Notes: a model not told the origin generated them from the sequence alone. A DNA stretch of 10,516 nucleotides from Larix sibirica (GCA_004151065.3 NWUY0300072170.1:14432-24947), one strand, 5' to 3'. Shown: positions 1 to 9,081, numbered from the stretch's first letter. Numbers and translations: made by a program.

Positions 1-507
1 ATTTTTCAATATTTAATGAAATTAGGGATATTCTTTAATATCTTGGTAACCAAAACCCTAAGACATAGTTTCATGAAGTGAAATAATAGTAATAATAATA
101 AAATAATAATAATACACTTACCACAATAGTTAAATTGTGCGCTAAATTTTATATTTTAATCATAAAATACTATAAAAAAACTCACTATGGAACTTATTAA
201 ATTTAAAGATTAGTTAAACAAATAGTGGAAACAATAAATATAATAAGTGAATACATTTTCAAATTTGTGTATTTGTGTTTGTATCTTTTTAGTTTAAATA
301 CTTAATAAATTTAAAATAAAATAAAGAATAATAAATAGATAATAAAAGAAGTGATAATAATGATGATGGTAAATTTAAGAGGTTGTTATAGTTTTTGACA
401 AATTAGAAGGCTACGGAGATTTATATTGTAGCAAATATTATGAAACTGCTTTCTAATGTTCGTGTAGGGAGGGGCATCCTCTTTCACTGTGAATTTTGAT
501 TTTCCAT
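1..507. other. AT-rich gene-free DNA with an AAT-type microsatellite
   Basis: No open frame of note and no recognisable motif. An imperfect AAT/AATAAT microsatellite lies at about 81-113. Stop codons are dense in all frames. I see no coding, RNA or mobile-element signature beyond the AT-rich composition. Confidence 0.6.
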
Positions 508-642
508 AATAGTATCTTAATTTTCTTTTAGCCTCTAAGTAACATACCCTAATAAACCGAATTAGTAAATTTNTCCTAATAGTATCTTAATTTTCTTTTA
601 GCCTCTATGTAACATACCCTAATAAACCGAATTAGTAAATTT
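508..642. repeat. 65-bp direct duplication flanking an ambiguous base
   Basis: Copy 1 is 508-572 and copy 2 is 578-642 (period 70). They differ at one position I can find (A538 versus T608). The only ambiguous base of the window, N573, lies exactly between them. This is either a recent tandem duplication or an assembly join in which overlapping read ends were not collapsed. Confidence 0.9.
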
Positions 643-905
643 GTATGTTTAAAAAAAAATTATAATCTTACAATTGATAAGTTTAAAATGTTGCATCTAA
701 CATAATCATATTAACCCATATTTCATTTGATTTACAAAGGTAGGGAATGAACATGAAAACATTTATATCATAAGAACACAAGAATAACTAGGAAATATCT
801 TTCATCAAGGAAACATTAGGAAACACTTACCAAGTATAGTTATACATAGATATAAACAATAAATCCATCGTCATAACATATATAAGACCATGAAAAAGAG
901 AGACC

Positions 906-945
906 AATGTAACGTGGTTCACCCAAATCTATGAACTACGTCCAC
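906..945 (-). mobile_element. Possible copia-type LTR remnant (motif only)
   Basis: The + strand shows ACGTGGTTCAC (912-922) followed 14 bases later by TACGTCCAC (937-945). From memory, plant Ty1-copia LTRs often carry a GTGGACGTAGG...GAACCACGT block, which is the reverse complement of this arrangement, so the remnant would lie on the - strand. I cannot find TG...CA ends, a primer-binding site, a polypurine tract or any gag-pol coding, so no boundaries can be drawn and the identification is weak. Confidence 0.25.
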
Positions 946-961
946 AAGAAGCTGTCACATG

Positions 962-1027
962 TGTATTATTTATCCAAAAAATGGGTTACAACTTTGTATT
1001 ATTTATCCAAAAAATGGGTTACAACTT
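962..1027. repeat. Perfect 33-bp tandem duplication
   Basis: Positions 962-994 and 995-1027 are identical, starting TGTATTATTTATCC and ending GGTTACAACTT. Because 33 is divisible by 3, the duplication keeps a short open frame open and makes a repeated peptide there, but nothing else suggests that frame is coding. Confidence 0.95.
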
Positions 1028-1807
1028 GCAACACAATGGTTGCTATGATTTCTTTCCATTTTTCTCACAGCTTCCTTCATCTAGAGTATGTTTTCTTACC
1101 TTTCAATGTTAGCATCAAAAATATTACCGAGATCAAATCTTTGGTAAAAAGAAAACAATACTTAACCGAGCTTCTACATTCTCTAGGCAGTATTATATAA
1201 CGTATAAAATTAGAGACTTACATTTCCAGGCAGTATTATATATCATATATAATCCGATAACGCTGCAGTAGTAATCAATAACCAGAGGTCTAAACCTGAA
1301 TTCAACGGATCTGTGGCAGCAAGCAGAGCCTTTACAGGCATATAAAATATATCACAGAGGATTTTTAACTTGTTAAAACTGAAATCAGACGAGCTTGTGG
1401 CATCAAGCAGAGATTTCCAGGGTTCTATGATAACACAGAGATCTTTAGATCCATATGGAACTATTCGTTCCTCCAAATGCTAACATCCAACAACATTTAA
1501 GCAGAGAATTCTAGACTACTAATAAAAGAAAGATAAACCGCTTCAAGGGCTGGCAAGAGGTTGCATTCTCCATGTCTTCCACACGCTTACATTTTAAACT
1601 ATGTAAAAGTGGAAAGAAGGATTGCGCTACAGCAAGAAGACTAAGCGAGGATCGAGTTTACTTCTCTCAAGCCGTCATTTACGCAGAGGTCACCACAACA
1701 ACCAATACATATAAGATTAAACCGAAACTGAATAGAGATCGGCTTCCCAAGCCGTCTCTTAGTAATTATGAACACAGTCAACAACAGAAAGAGAAAACGG
1801 TTGCGCA

Positions 1808-1877
1808 TGAGGAAGGATAAAGCTTATGAAGTGTTGTCCCCCTGAGGAAGGATCAAGCTTATGAAGCGTGGTCCCCC
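1808..1877. repeat. 35-bp tandem duplication
   Basis: Positions 1808-1842 and 1843-1877 both read TGAGGAAGGAT.AAGCTTATGAAG.GT.GTCCCCC and differ at only three positions. The copies are directly adjacent. No function is evident. Confidence 0.9.
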
Positions 1878-2107
1878 TCTGTCAAACATTGGGTGCAGAG
1901 TTCGCTACCCCGAATTATGTCAAAGCAACCAGAGATCTATCATGCTTTGTACATAAAACAATTGAAACTTCTATTTAATAAACAACTACAAATATTGTCT
2001 ATCACACAATATGCAAGGATCGCATAGTAACTTTGTCACAACATCAATTGAAACTTCTATCAAATAAATCCTATAAATAACAATTTAACCCAATGATTAT
2101 GAGATCA

Positions 2108-2192
2108 TAGATATTGGTATTAATACCCATTGCAGAGATACTATCTCTTAACGCAGAGATCGGTATTAACACGTCCATCACAAAGATGTTAT
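2108..2192. repeat. Two diverged units resembling the terpene synthase promoter repeat
   Basis: Two units begin GGTATT at 2116 and 2162 (46-bp spacing). Each has a CCAT a few bases on and AGAT after that. The second reads GGTATTAACACGTCCATCAC followed by AAAGAT. This parallels GGTATCTACGTCCATAAATAGAT in the duplicated block at 2967-3467. The match is by eye and only partial, so common origin is an inference. Confidence 0.4.
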
Positions 2193-2966
2193 CTTTATGT
2201 ATAGAGCTCACCCTATTGATTACGATATGCACAGATCGCTGATCCATAGACTCTATGAAGTGATATGCATATGCAGAAATCACATAGACAAATTCTCTGT
2301 TTATCATGACTTGTACAAATTAAATAAAATTGGACTATCACATAAATAGATGCAGGAAACTCTGTTAAAAAGGTAAAAGCAAAGTTCTCTTCCATGATGC
2401 GACTCCTTGTTAAAGCACTATTCTATATAAACGATCGTACACGCATTACTGGAGTGACTTTGTCAATCCTTACACAGACTCCACAGTGGGATAGCTACCC
2501 CCCAAAACACTATCACCAAAAATTACCATACAGAAAATACAAGCCCAACGCGTCTCTTCCACCGGGTTTGCATATAAGTTTAAGCATAGGGTAATAATCA
2601 ACTTGGGATCAGGCTGATCCAGCCATCCCTTCACTAACTAAAACACAAAACATAACTACAAAAGAAAAACAAGTACAATATAATTAAAATAATAAAGTAC
2701 AAAAGAAAATATTATACTTTAATTCTTTTTGACCCATTTTAAACTTAGATGTGATAGTATTTTTAACGATATTAATATTTTGTATAATAAAATTTTAGTC
2801 TTTATACCAACCTTTTTCAGCATAAACTTTCACATTTCGGATTTATAAACTTTCAAATTCAAGTGAGTAAACTTTAACATTCCAGATTTATTTTTATTAT
2901 TTATCTTTTAAATAATTAATATGTTTAAAATAAAATTACAGTAAAGATTAATAATAAAACACTTAA

Positions 2967-3467
2967 TAAATATAAACGATTTAAGAAACGTCACGACAAA
3001 AAGGGATCTATCTTTAATACTATGGAGAGCGCATAAAATTGCAGAGAGCAGAGAGAGCATCCAGAGAAAGATAGGTATCTACGTCCATAAATAGATAATA
3101 ACGACAGAACGTCGGTACAAGGTATCTGCGTTCATACATAGAAACTGCACTGTGGAAGAATCCATAGACTTTGATCTCAATGGAAATACGAAAACTATCT
3201 TTGTCATTAATCTATCACGGCATTATCGGCCAGTAAATATAAACGATTTAAGAAAAGTCCCTACAAAAAAGAATCCATAATATCTTTAATACTACGGAGA
3301 GCGCATAAAATTGCAGAGAGCAGAGAGAGCATCCAGACAAAGATAGGTATCTACGTCCATAAATAGATAATAACGACAGAACGTCGGTACAAGCTGGTAT
3401 CTGCGTTCATAAATAGATACTGCACTGTGGAAGAATCCATAGGCTTTTGATCTCAATGGAAATACGA
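2967..3467. repeat. Direct duplication of about 230 bp in the proximal promoter of the terpene synthase
   Basis: Copy 1 (2967-3191) and copy 2 (3234-3467) both run from TAAATATAAACGATTTAAG to CAATGGAAATACGA, separated by a 42-bp spacer (3192-3233). The central part, from GGAGAGCGCATAAAATTGCAG onward, is almost identical; the first 50 bases are more diverged. Each copy contains an internal repeat of about 50 bp whose units start GGTATCTACGTCCAT and GGTATCTGCGTTCAT (3074 and 3121 in copy 1; 3346 and 3396 in copy 2). Copy 2 ends 43 bases before the TATA box. The block contains several ACGT cores; copy 1 alone has ACGTCA at about 2988, the TGACG/CGTCA type of element, while the same site in copy 2 is changed. 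Confidence 0.93.
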
Positions 3468-3509
3468 CTTGCTGGACAAATCGGTATCTTCCATGGGCGA
3501 TAAAAGCCT

Positions 3510-3518
3510 TATATATAA
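3510..3518 (+). promoter_or_regulatory. Likely TATA box of the terpene synthase gene
   Basis: TATATATAA lies 101 bases before the first ATG (3619). Transcription would be expected to start about 25-35 bases downstream, near 3540-3550, giving a 5' leader of about 70-80 nt. I find no ATG between the TATA box and 3619, so the proposed start codon would be the first AUG of the transcript. A partial copy of the promoter repeat (GGTATCTTCCAT near 3482) sits just upstream. Confidence 0.6.
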
Positions 3519-3618
3519 TAACAATAGCAGTCACAGGGTTCTACAGCATAAGCTATAGTTCATTATTTTGAGATATCTCCGTAGTTCAAAAGCTATCATA
3601 TCACAAAAGCGAGCAGGG

Positions 3619-6600
3619 ATGTTTTCTGTTTCTATGGTACCATTGGCTTGTGATTTGTGCCTGCCCAGATCGCTGCATCACCTTAAGCCTCTCCAATATA
3701 CAACAACCCCAACTCTTGGAATGCGTGGGCGACGGAAATTTGCGGCACCTTGCGTTGGCATGAGTTTGACCGCCGCCGTCTCTGATGATGACAGTGTACA
3801 AAGACGCATAGGCGATTATCATTCCAACATCTGGAACGATGATTTCATAAAGTCTCTCTTAAAGCCTCATGGGGTGGGTAATTAGCTTCATGATCCAGGC
3901 CTGGAATTTCAAATTTACTTTGTCTATCATACTGAAATTTGATGTTGATTTTGTATTTTTTATGTTGGAATTTCAAATTTACTTTGTCTATCAAACTGAA
4001 ATTTGATATTGGTTTTGTATGATTTATGTTTTTTACTTTAGGTTTTATACAAATTTGAGTGTCAACTTCTTTTATATTTTAAAATAAAAATTAAATTTGA
4101 CTATTTTTATACAATATGGAAATTTTGAAATATAGTTCAATAATTTTTTAATATTTTAATTGTTTATCATATAATTTTCAATTTTCTACTAGTAAAATTA
4201 ATGAGTTTATAAAAGTTGCAGTAATCATGGACATTGAGCTTTGCAGAAAAGCCGAGCTCATAAAAATTGCAATAGTTATAGATTGGTATTGGTTTACCTT
4301 TTGTTATCGGTAATAAATCTAAATTTGTTTTGTCTAAAAAAAAATCATTATATATATCTTCGGATATTCTAATATAACACCTAAATTAAAGTTCACCTAT
4401 CAATGTCCTTAAAACAAAATTAATAAATATACATTACCTTGCTTGTTACTACTCCTATATAAAATATTATGACGGTTTACTTTAACCATTGAACGTCAAT
4501 TAGATGGTTTAATAGTTTTTATACCTATCACGTGTGACGTTTCAAATTTATAAGCCGTCGTCAAATTAATGAATACCTCGATTTTCTCCACTAATTTACT
4601 GTATTTAATGCAATATGGGTCAGGCACCTTCTTACCGTGAACACTCTGATAGACTTATTTCGGAAGTAAAGCAGATTTTCAATTCAATGGCTATGGAAGA
4701 TGGAGAAGTAATGAGTCCCCACAATGATCTTATTCAACGCCTTTCAATGGTCGACAACGTTGAACGTTTGGGGATCGATAGACATTTCAAAAATGAGATA
4801 AAATCATCACTGGATTATGTTTACAGGTCAGTCCCCACAGCCTTATCATCATTTCTTGGTTATGCTTAATATATGGTATACACATGATAATAACCAGAAA
4901 TTATGTTTGGCATGCAGTTATTGGAATGAAAAAGGCATTGGTTGTGGGAGACATCATGTTGTTACTGATCTAAACTCAACTGCCTTGGGGCTTCGAATTC
5001 TTCGACTACACGGATACACTGTTTCTTCAGGTATATTACTCATAAATTACTCACGGTTGATCAGTTTCTTTCATGATGACAAATTGCCATTTAAATTTAG
5101 TTCAAATCTGTAATTTTATTTTTAAAACTCGCTCTAAGTAGTACGTAATCTCTTTTTCTTGTAAGTTTATAAAAGATTTCATTTCATTTGATTGCAGACG
5201 TTTTGAAAGTTTTTGAAGACCAAAATGGGCAGTTTGCATGTTCTGATCCCAGTCAGACAGAGGGAGATCAGATCAGAAGCGTTCTTAATTTATATCGGGC
5301 TTCCCTCGTTGCCTTTCCTGGTGAGAAAGTTATGGAAGATGCTGAAATCTTCTCTTCAACATATTTAAAAGAAGTCCGGCAAAAGATTCCGGTTTCCAGT
5401 CTTTCACGGGAGGTGAGCAGTACTTATATTTTTCTCATTTTTGTTTGTTTCACGATGTGGTGTTGTTATATAATGTGTTAGATACTGTTTCAATCATGTG
5501 GCTTGCAGATAGGGGACGTTATGGAATATGGTTGGCACACAAATTTGCCAAGATTGGAAGCAAGGAATTACATGGACGTATTTGAGCAGGATACTTCTCC
5601 ATCGTTCAATAAGAATAAGTATGACTAATCCCACTATAATTGCATAGCTTTAACTTCTGCAAATGTGTAGTAATTGAAGTAAAAGTAATCTTATATTATA
5701 ATTATTGTTAAATCTATACAATTAAATTACTTTATCATGTTAAACATGATGTCATGTTCTGCAAATTTGTCGTGTAATTGAACAGCGAGACTCTTTTACA
5801 ACTTGCAAAATTGGAATTCAATAACTTTCACTCCTTACAACAGAGGGAGTTACAATGTGTGTTGAGGTAATGTGAACTATGTAATTTGTAATTGAATATT
5901 TTGTGTTGAGGTAAGGTGAACTATGTAATTTGTAATTGAATATTTTATTTATAGACAAACTTACTTGTATGTGAGTGATCTAACGTTCACTAATATGCGT
6001 AGATGGTGGAAAGAGTCGGGTTTGCCTAAACTGACCTTTGCTCGGCATCGTCACGTGGAATTCTACACTCTGGCCTCTTGTATTGCCATTGAGCCGAAAC
6101 ATTCTGCATTCAGACTGGGCTTTGCCAAACTATGTCATCTTGTCACGGTTCTCGACGATATCTACGACACCTTCGGAAATATGGATGAGCTCGAACTCTT
6201 CACAGCAGCAGTTAAATGGTGGTACTGGTGATATCAATTCAATAAATTTTAGAAGAGTATTTGCTTTCTTCTAGAATGCCTTTGCCTTTGCAGGAGCTAA
6301 TCGATTTGACAAAAAATCCTGTGTGTAATGACATCTGACCAGGTGGGATTCGTCAGAGATTGAGAGCCTTCCAGAATATATGAAAGGAGTGTACATGGTC
6401 TTGTTTGAAACCGTGAATGAATTGGCGCAAGAAGCCGAGAAGACTCAAGGCCGAGACACGCTCAACTATGTTCGAAAGGCTGTATGTAGAATAAGAATTC
6501 ATATATATATTTCATTGTGTCAATGCTAAATTGCCCTTCTAGTTTGTTAATTTGTTAATTTGCTTTCTGTATGCAGTGGGAGGCTTATTTTGATTCATAT

Positions 6601-7227
6601 ATGGAAGAAGCAAAGTGGATCTCCACTGGTTATCTGCCAACGTTTGAGGAGTACCACGAGAACGGGAAAGTTAGCTCTGCTTATCGCGTAGCGACATTGC
6701 AACCCGTCCTCACATTGGACGTAGAGCTTCCTGATTACATCTTGAAGGGAATTGATTTTCCATCGAGGTTCAATGATTTGGCATCTTCCTTCCTTAGACT
6801 GCGAGGTGACACACGTTGCTACAAGGTACTACCTACCTGTCACTTTCTGTATCAAATGCACATGCAAGAAGTTTACACTTTGATTTTAAAACTGGTTTGG
6901 TTTTGAATTGGATGATTGATAATGCTGATACTGTTCTTGGCCTGGCGATTACGTCAGGCTGATAGAGCCCGTGGAGAAGAAGCTTCGTGCATATCCTGTT
7001 ATATGAAAGACAATCCCGGATCAACAGAGAAAGATGCTCTCAATCATATCCACGCCATGGTTAATGACATAATCAGAGAATTAAATTGGGAACTTCTTAG
7101 ACCTGATAGCAATATTCCTGTGCCTGCAAGTAAACATGCTTTTGACATAACCAGATCCGTCCACCACCTCTACAGATACCGAGATGGATTCAACGTTGCC
7201 AACAAGGAACTAAACATTTGGTCATGA
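3619..7227 (+). CDS. Conifer monoterpene synthase (TPS-d1), 10 exons, frameshifted at the C-terminus
   Basis: Predicted plastid enzyme that ionises and usually cyclises geranyl diphosphate to monoterpenes. Exons: 3619-3873, 4624-4826, 4918-5030, 5198-5412, 5509-5618, 5786-5866, 6003-6218, 6343-6481, 6577-6825, 6958-7227; all introns are GT...AG and phases agree, giving 616 residues (family about 615-640). The start is the first ATG after the TATA box, and its [10 protein letters not shown] matches the family's usual N-terminus. Residues 1-60 are transit-peptide-like. RRx8W is at 62-72, RxR (RHR) at 340-342, DDIYD at 377-381. The second metal site region NDLASSF starts at 510, followed by RLRGD ending at 522, as I recall for conifer paralogs. 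The 10-exon pattern is the one known for conifer mono- and sesquiterpene synthases. Resemblance is to limonene/pinene/phellandrene-type enzymes, but the product cannot be told from sequence. After Glu611 the frame is lost: LNIWS and stop replace the usual tail. It could be a functional allele with a sequencing error or an incipient pseudogene. Confidence 0.96.
3902..4029. repeat. 64-bp tandem duplication inside terpene synthase intron 1
   Basis: Positions 3902-3965 and 3966-4029 both start TGGAATTTCAAATTTACTTT and differ at about five positions. The copies begin 28 bases after the exon 1 donor at 3874. Intron 1 (3874-4623, 750 bp) is by far the longest intron of the gene; the rest of it is AT-rich with nothing recognisable. 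Confidence 0.9.
5858..5946. repeat. 44-bp tandem duplication copying the exon 6/intron 6 junction
   Basis: The units have a period of 44: 5858-5902 and 5902-5946, with one mismatch (T5871 versus G5915). Each contains GTTGAG|GTAA, so the 5' splice site of exon 6 exists twice, at 5867 and at 5911. The first is the one that restores the conserved reading [14 protein letters not shown] when joined to 6003. The second would add 44 nt and place a TAA directly after the junction codon (AGG TAA). Confidence 0.93.
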
Positions 7228-7256
7228 AATCCCTTTTTGAGCCTGTGCTTTTATAG
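7209..7256 (+). other. Out-of-frame remnant of the terpene synthase C-terminal tail
   Basis: Read from 7209, the sequence gives [15 protein letters not shown] and a TAG at 7254-7256. This matches the usual end of conifer TPS-d1 proteins (ETK.LV....LEP...). The upstream frame ends ...NVANKE at 7207-7209, so the two frames are joined if one base is missing in the run GGAAC around 7206-7210. The open frame instead reads LNIWS and stops at 7225-7227. A one-base loss in a short A run is also a common sequencing error. Confidence 0.9.
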
Positions 7257-7692
7257 TCACTGATCACAACTACACCAAATTGAAATTTAAAAAAATGAGA
7301 AAATATTGCTGTATGGTGACAGCTTTAGAATAGAAAACATGCAGTTAAAATCTTGAGGTGTTTTCATGTTTGGTTAATGCTACATAGGATCCAATAGATA
7401 AAAAAATTTCAACTTACTATTCAAAATGTGTCCCAATGTTCTATACTGTTTCCAGCTGTAACAAAGCTTTTATCAAAAACTGGTTCTATAAAAAAAATTG
7501 ATTCTAATTGCGTCCATTTTTTGCCAATAGGCGCTACAATGATAAAATTTATATAGAAAATGACCACAACCTTTTAATCAGTAATTAAAGATGGAAGGTT
7601 AAGATGTAGTGGCTAGGCATATTCTTCATGGAGCACATATATCCAATGCCAGAGATTTGCGGTTGGTGGAAAGGGTACCCAAAGGTTCTATC
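7257..7692. other. 3' flank of the terpene synthase, no gene
   Basis: This AT-rich stretch probably includes the 3' untranslated region. There is no AATAAA after the stop; A-rich variants such as AAATTTAAAAAAATGAG at about 7283-7299 are the nearest candidates for polyadenylation control. I see no coding or RNA signature. Confidence 0.5.
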
Positions 7693-7776
7693 GAATTAGC
7701 AATAATCGACAATTTCTTTTCTTTAATCAAGGTCGGATTAGCAATAATCGACAGTTTCTTTTGTTTAATCAAGGTC
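7693..7776. repeat. 42-bp tandem duplication
   Basis: Positions 7693-7734 and 7735-7776 both follow G.ATTAGCAATAATCGACA and end TTTAATCAAGGTC, with three differences. The length is divisible by 3, so a short open frame across it stays open and shows a repeated peptide, but no gene is supported there. Confidence 0.92.
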
Positions 7777-8049
7777 TTTTACCACGTAGTGGGAGTGCGA
7801 AAGGTTGAAGCAATCAAATTCTTTCGAGCCTGCCACGTGGGAGTCCGTTGGTTAATTCTCTGTTCGGCCACTCCAAGATGATCTTTATCAATAAGATGAT
7901 CAATTCTTGGTTCGGCTGCTCCAAGATGATCTGTTCCGCCGCTCCAAGATGATCTGAGCGCTGCCCAAAACCAACTACGGGTGTTTGAGAATCTCATATG
8001 ATGGTTTAGATATGAATGATTCATCTTCATGTGTTGTTTGGGGAGGAGG
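7777..8049 (+). promoter_or_regulatory. Possible promoter-like region upstream of the carbonic anhydrase remnant
   Basis: The stretch is less AT-rich than its surroundings. It contains a perfect G-box palindrome CCACGTGG (7833-7840) and a related CCACGTAGTGGGAG about 50 bases before it. It ends at an ATG in good plant context (GAGGAGGATGGAG, ATG at 8050). No clear TATA box is seen at the expected distance, so the call rests on the G-box and position only. Confidence 0.2.
7862..7955. repeat. Three copies of a 23-bp unit
   Basis: The unit GTTCGGC..CTCCAAGATGATCT occurs at 7862-7884, 7910-7932 and 7933-7955. The last two are in direct tandem; a 25-bp spacer, itself containing AAGATGATC, separates the first. 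No known element is recognised. Confidence 0.9.
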
Positions 8050-9081
8050 ATGGAGTCCGCATTCTTCCGAACTGCAGACATTATTTTCAATATACTTGTT
8101 GTATTGATCGCTAGCTTCTCCTATGTCCTACAAACTCCTCATGCCCTTTGTGCCGAGCCACCGTAATCAGCAATGGTCTCACCTCACCACAAGCACAATA
8201 GAACAAATAGCCGCATTACAAGTTCAAGTCGATGAGAGACACAAGTCCTAAATAATGGAGGTGATTTGTCATATGTTTTCAATGCCTATTTTATCTTGAT
8301 AATCTTGATGCTTTAAATTAATGCTTCCCTATCAGTTAGGTCTCAAGTTTTTAGGTTTTTCAGGATTTAAGGTCTTAGGTTTTTCAGGATTTTAGGTTTC
8401 ATGTTTAAAGTGATGGAAAGGCTTCTAATAGATTTGTGATTTGATTTCTTTCTAATCCTCATAGGACCCTATTTCGATTCTTTTGCACCAAATCAATATG
8501 GTGCACTGGGCGGAGGACGGAAAAATTGTTGTCATAGGAATCATTTACAAGCTTAGCCAGCCGGATTTCCTGGAAAAGGTATATTATTATGTGATGATAG
8601 TTTGCCAACAATATTTTTTGTTATAACGAACAGTTAATGGATGGAATCTTGGCTACGACGAATAAGGAACCCCTGGAGGAACCTCTGGGCATAGTGAATC
8701 CGAATCACATACAATTTGATATCAGTAAATACTACTGGTACCATGGATCTCTCGCCACTCCTTGCACAAAGTGAGTCATTTAGATAGTGATTTATGAGGT
8801 ATTTTCATCACCATACCACAAATCTGCGTCCATAGGTATCGACCCTGTGACCTGATACTTTTGATTAAATCAATCTGTGTGTAGGTAAAGACAGTGTCGG
8901 AAGACCAATCGATGGCTCTCAAAGCATATGTGCATGATGTAAGTACTGGAAACTTCCTTTCTTCTTATTAATTTGTGGACATAGAGTTTTGTGAAATTAC
9001 AGAATACATGGTTGCATTCAAACTACTTATAGGAGTTGATGCAAGCCAGAAAGCTGAATTTGAACCTCCTAAGCTTGGCAG
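8050..9081 (+). pseudogene. Alpha-carbonic anhydrase remnant
   Basis: Alpha-carbonic anhydrases are secreted zinc enzymes that hydrate CO2. Exon 1 candidate (8050-8166) has 38 codons with a hydrophobic core IIFNILVVLIASFSYV, like a signal peptide, then TAA. Exon at 8465-8578, after acceptor CCTCATAG, encodes NMVHWAEDGKIVVIGIIYK, matching the family's ELHMVH...DG...V.G..YK block. Exon 8634-8770 encodes LMDGIL...KYYWYHGSLATPCT, matching YYRY.GSLTTPPCT with one Pro lost. Exon 8885-8938 encodes VKTVSEDQSMALKAYVHD. A last open block (from 9033, ELMQARKL) may be the E..ARP tail. Disablements: no exon for the HxH zinc ligands; Asn at 8495-8497 where the third ligand His should be; about nine residues (WTI region) missing before VKTVS; splicing 8770 to 8885 reads straight into TAA. 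Family identity is clear for the three 3' exons; the signal-peptide exon is assigned by position only. Confidence 0.85.
8351..8398. repeat. 24-bp tandem duplication
   Basis: Positions 8351-8374 and 8375-8398 both start TTAGGTTTTTCAGGATTT and differ at two bases. They lie in the region of the carbonic anhydrase remnant where the zinc-ligand exon would be expected. Confidence 0.88.

Larger units (their letters stand above)
1028..2960. other. Gene-free, repeat-rich intergenic DNA
   Basis: No gene is recognised. Short open frames of 60-90 codons occur on both strands but have no domain, no splice partners and no family resemblance. Visible structure includes a 15-bp exact repeat (1185-1199 and 1228-1242), a 16-bp exact repeat CAATTGAAACTTCTAT (1959-1974 and 2045-2060), a 12-bp palindrome GGTATTAATACC (2116-2127) and many scattered CAGAGAT-like words between about 1320 and 2285. 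Around 2108-2192 are two units that resemble the promoter repeat further downstream. The final part (2640-2960) is plain AT-rich DNA. Confidence 0.5.

Noticed and set aside
931-1200. Open frame of 89 codons with a repeated YYLSKKWVTT peptide
   Set aside because: The repeat comes from the 33-bp DNA duplication; no domain, splice partner or family resemblance, in AT-rich intergenic DNA.
1243-1476. Open frame of 77 codons on the - strand (MEERIVPYGS...)
   Set aside because: No recognisable domain; the DNA is part of a repetitive CAGAGAT-rich stretch. Could be a transposon scrap, but nothing supports it.
1572-1820. Open frame of 82 codons on the + strand
   Set aside because: Composition is unremarkable, no motif, and it runs into the 35-bp tandem repeat.
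2071-2395. Two overlapping - strand open frames
   Set aside because: They overlap in different frames, lack any domain and cover the diverged promoter-like repeat units.
3568-3618. Upstream extension of the terpene synthase frame
   Set aside because: The codon at 3568 is TTG, not ATG; the first ATG is 3619 and matches the family's start.
3601-3822. Open frame antisense to terpene synthase exon 1
   Set aside because: Shadow of the transit-peptide exon, whose sense frame has clear family resemblance.
5734-5750. Inverted repeat ATCATGTT-A-AACATGAT in intron 5
   Set aside because: Short, AT-rich and in an intron; probably chance.
7609-7881. Open frame of 90 codons with a repeated IID.FF.LIKV peptide
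   Set aside because: It begins at a GTG rather than an ATG, and the peptide repeat is explained by the 42-bp tandem duplication. No family resemblance.
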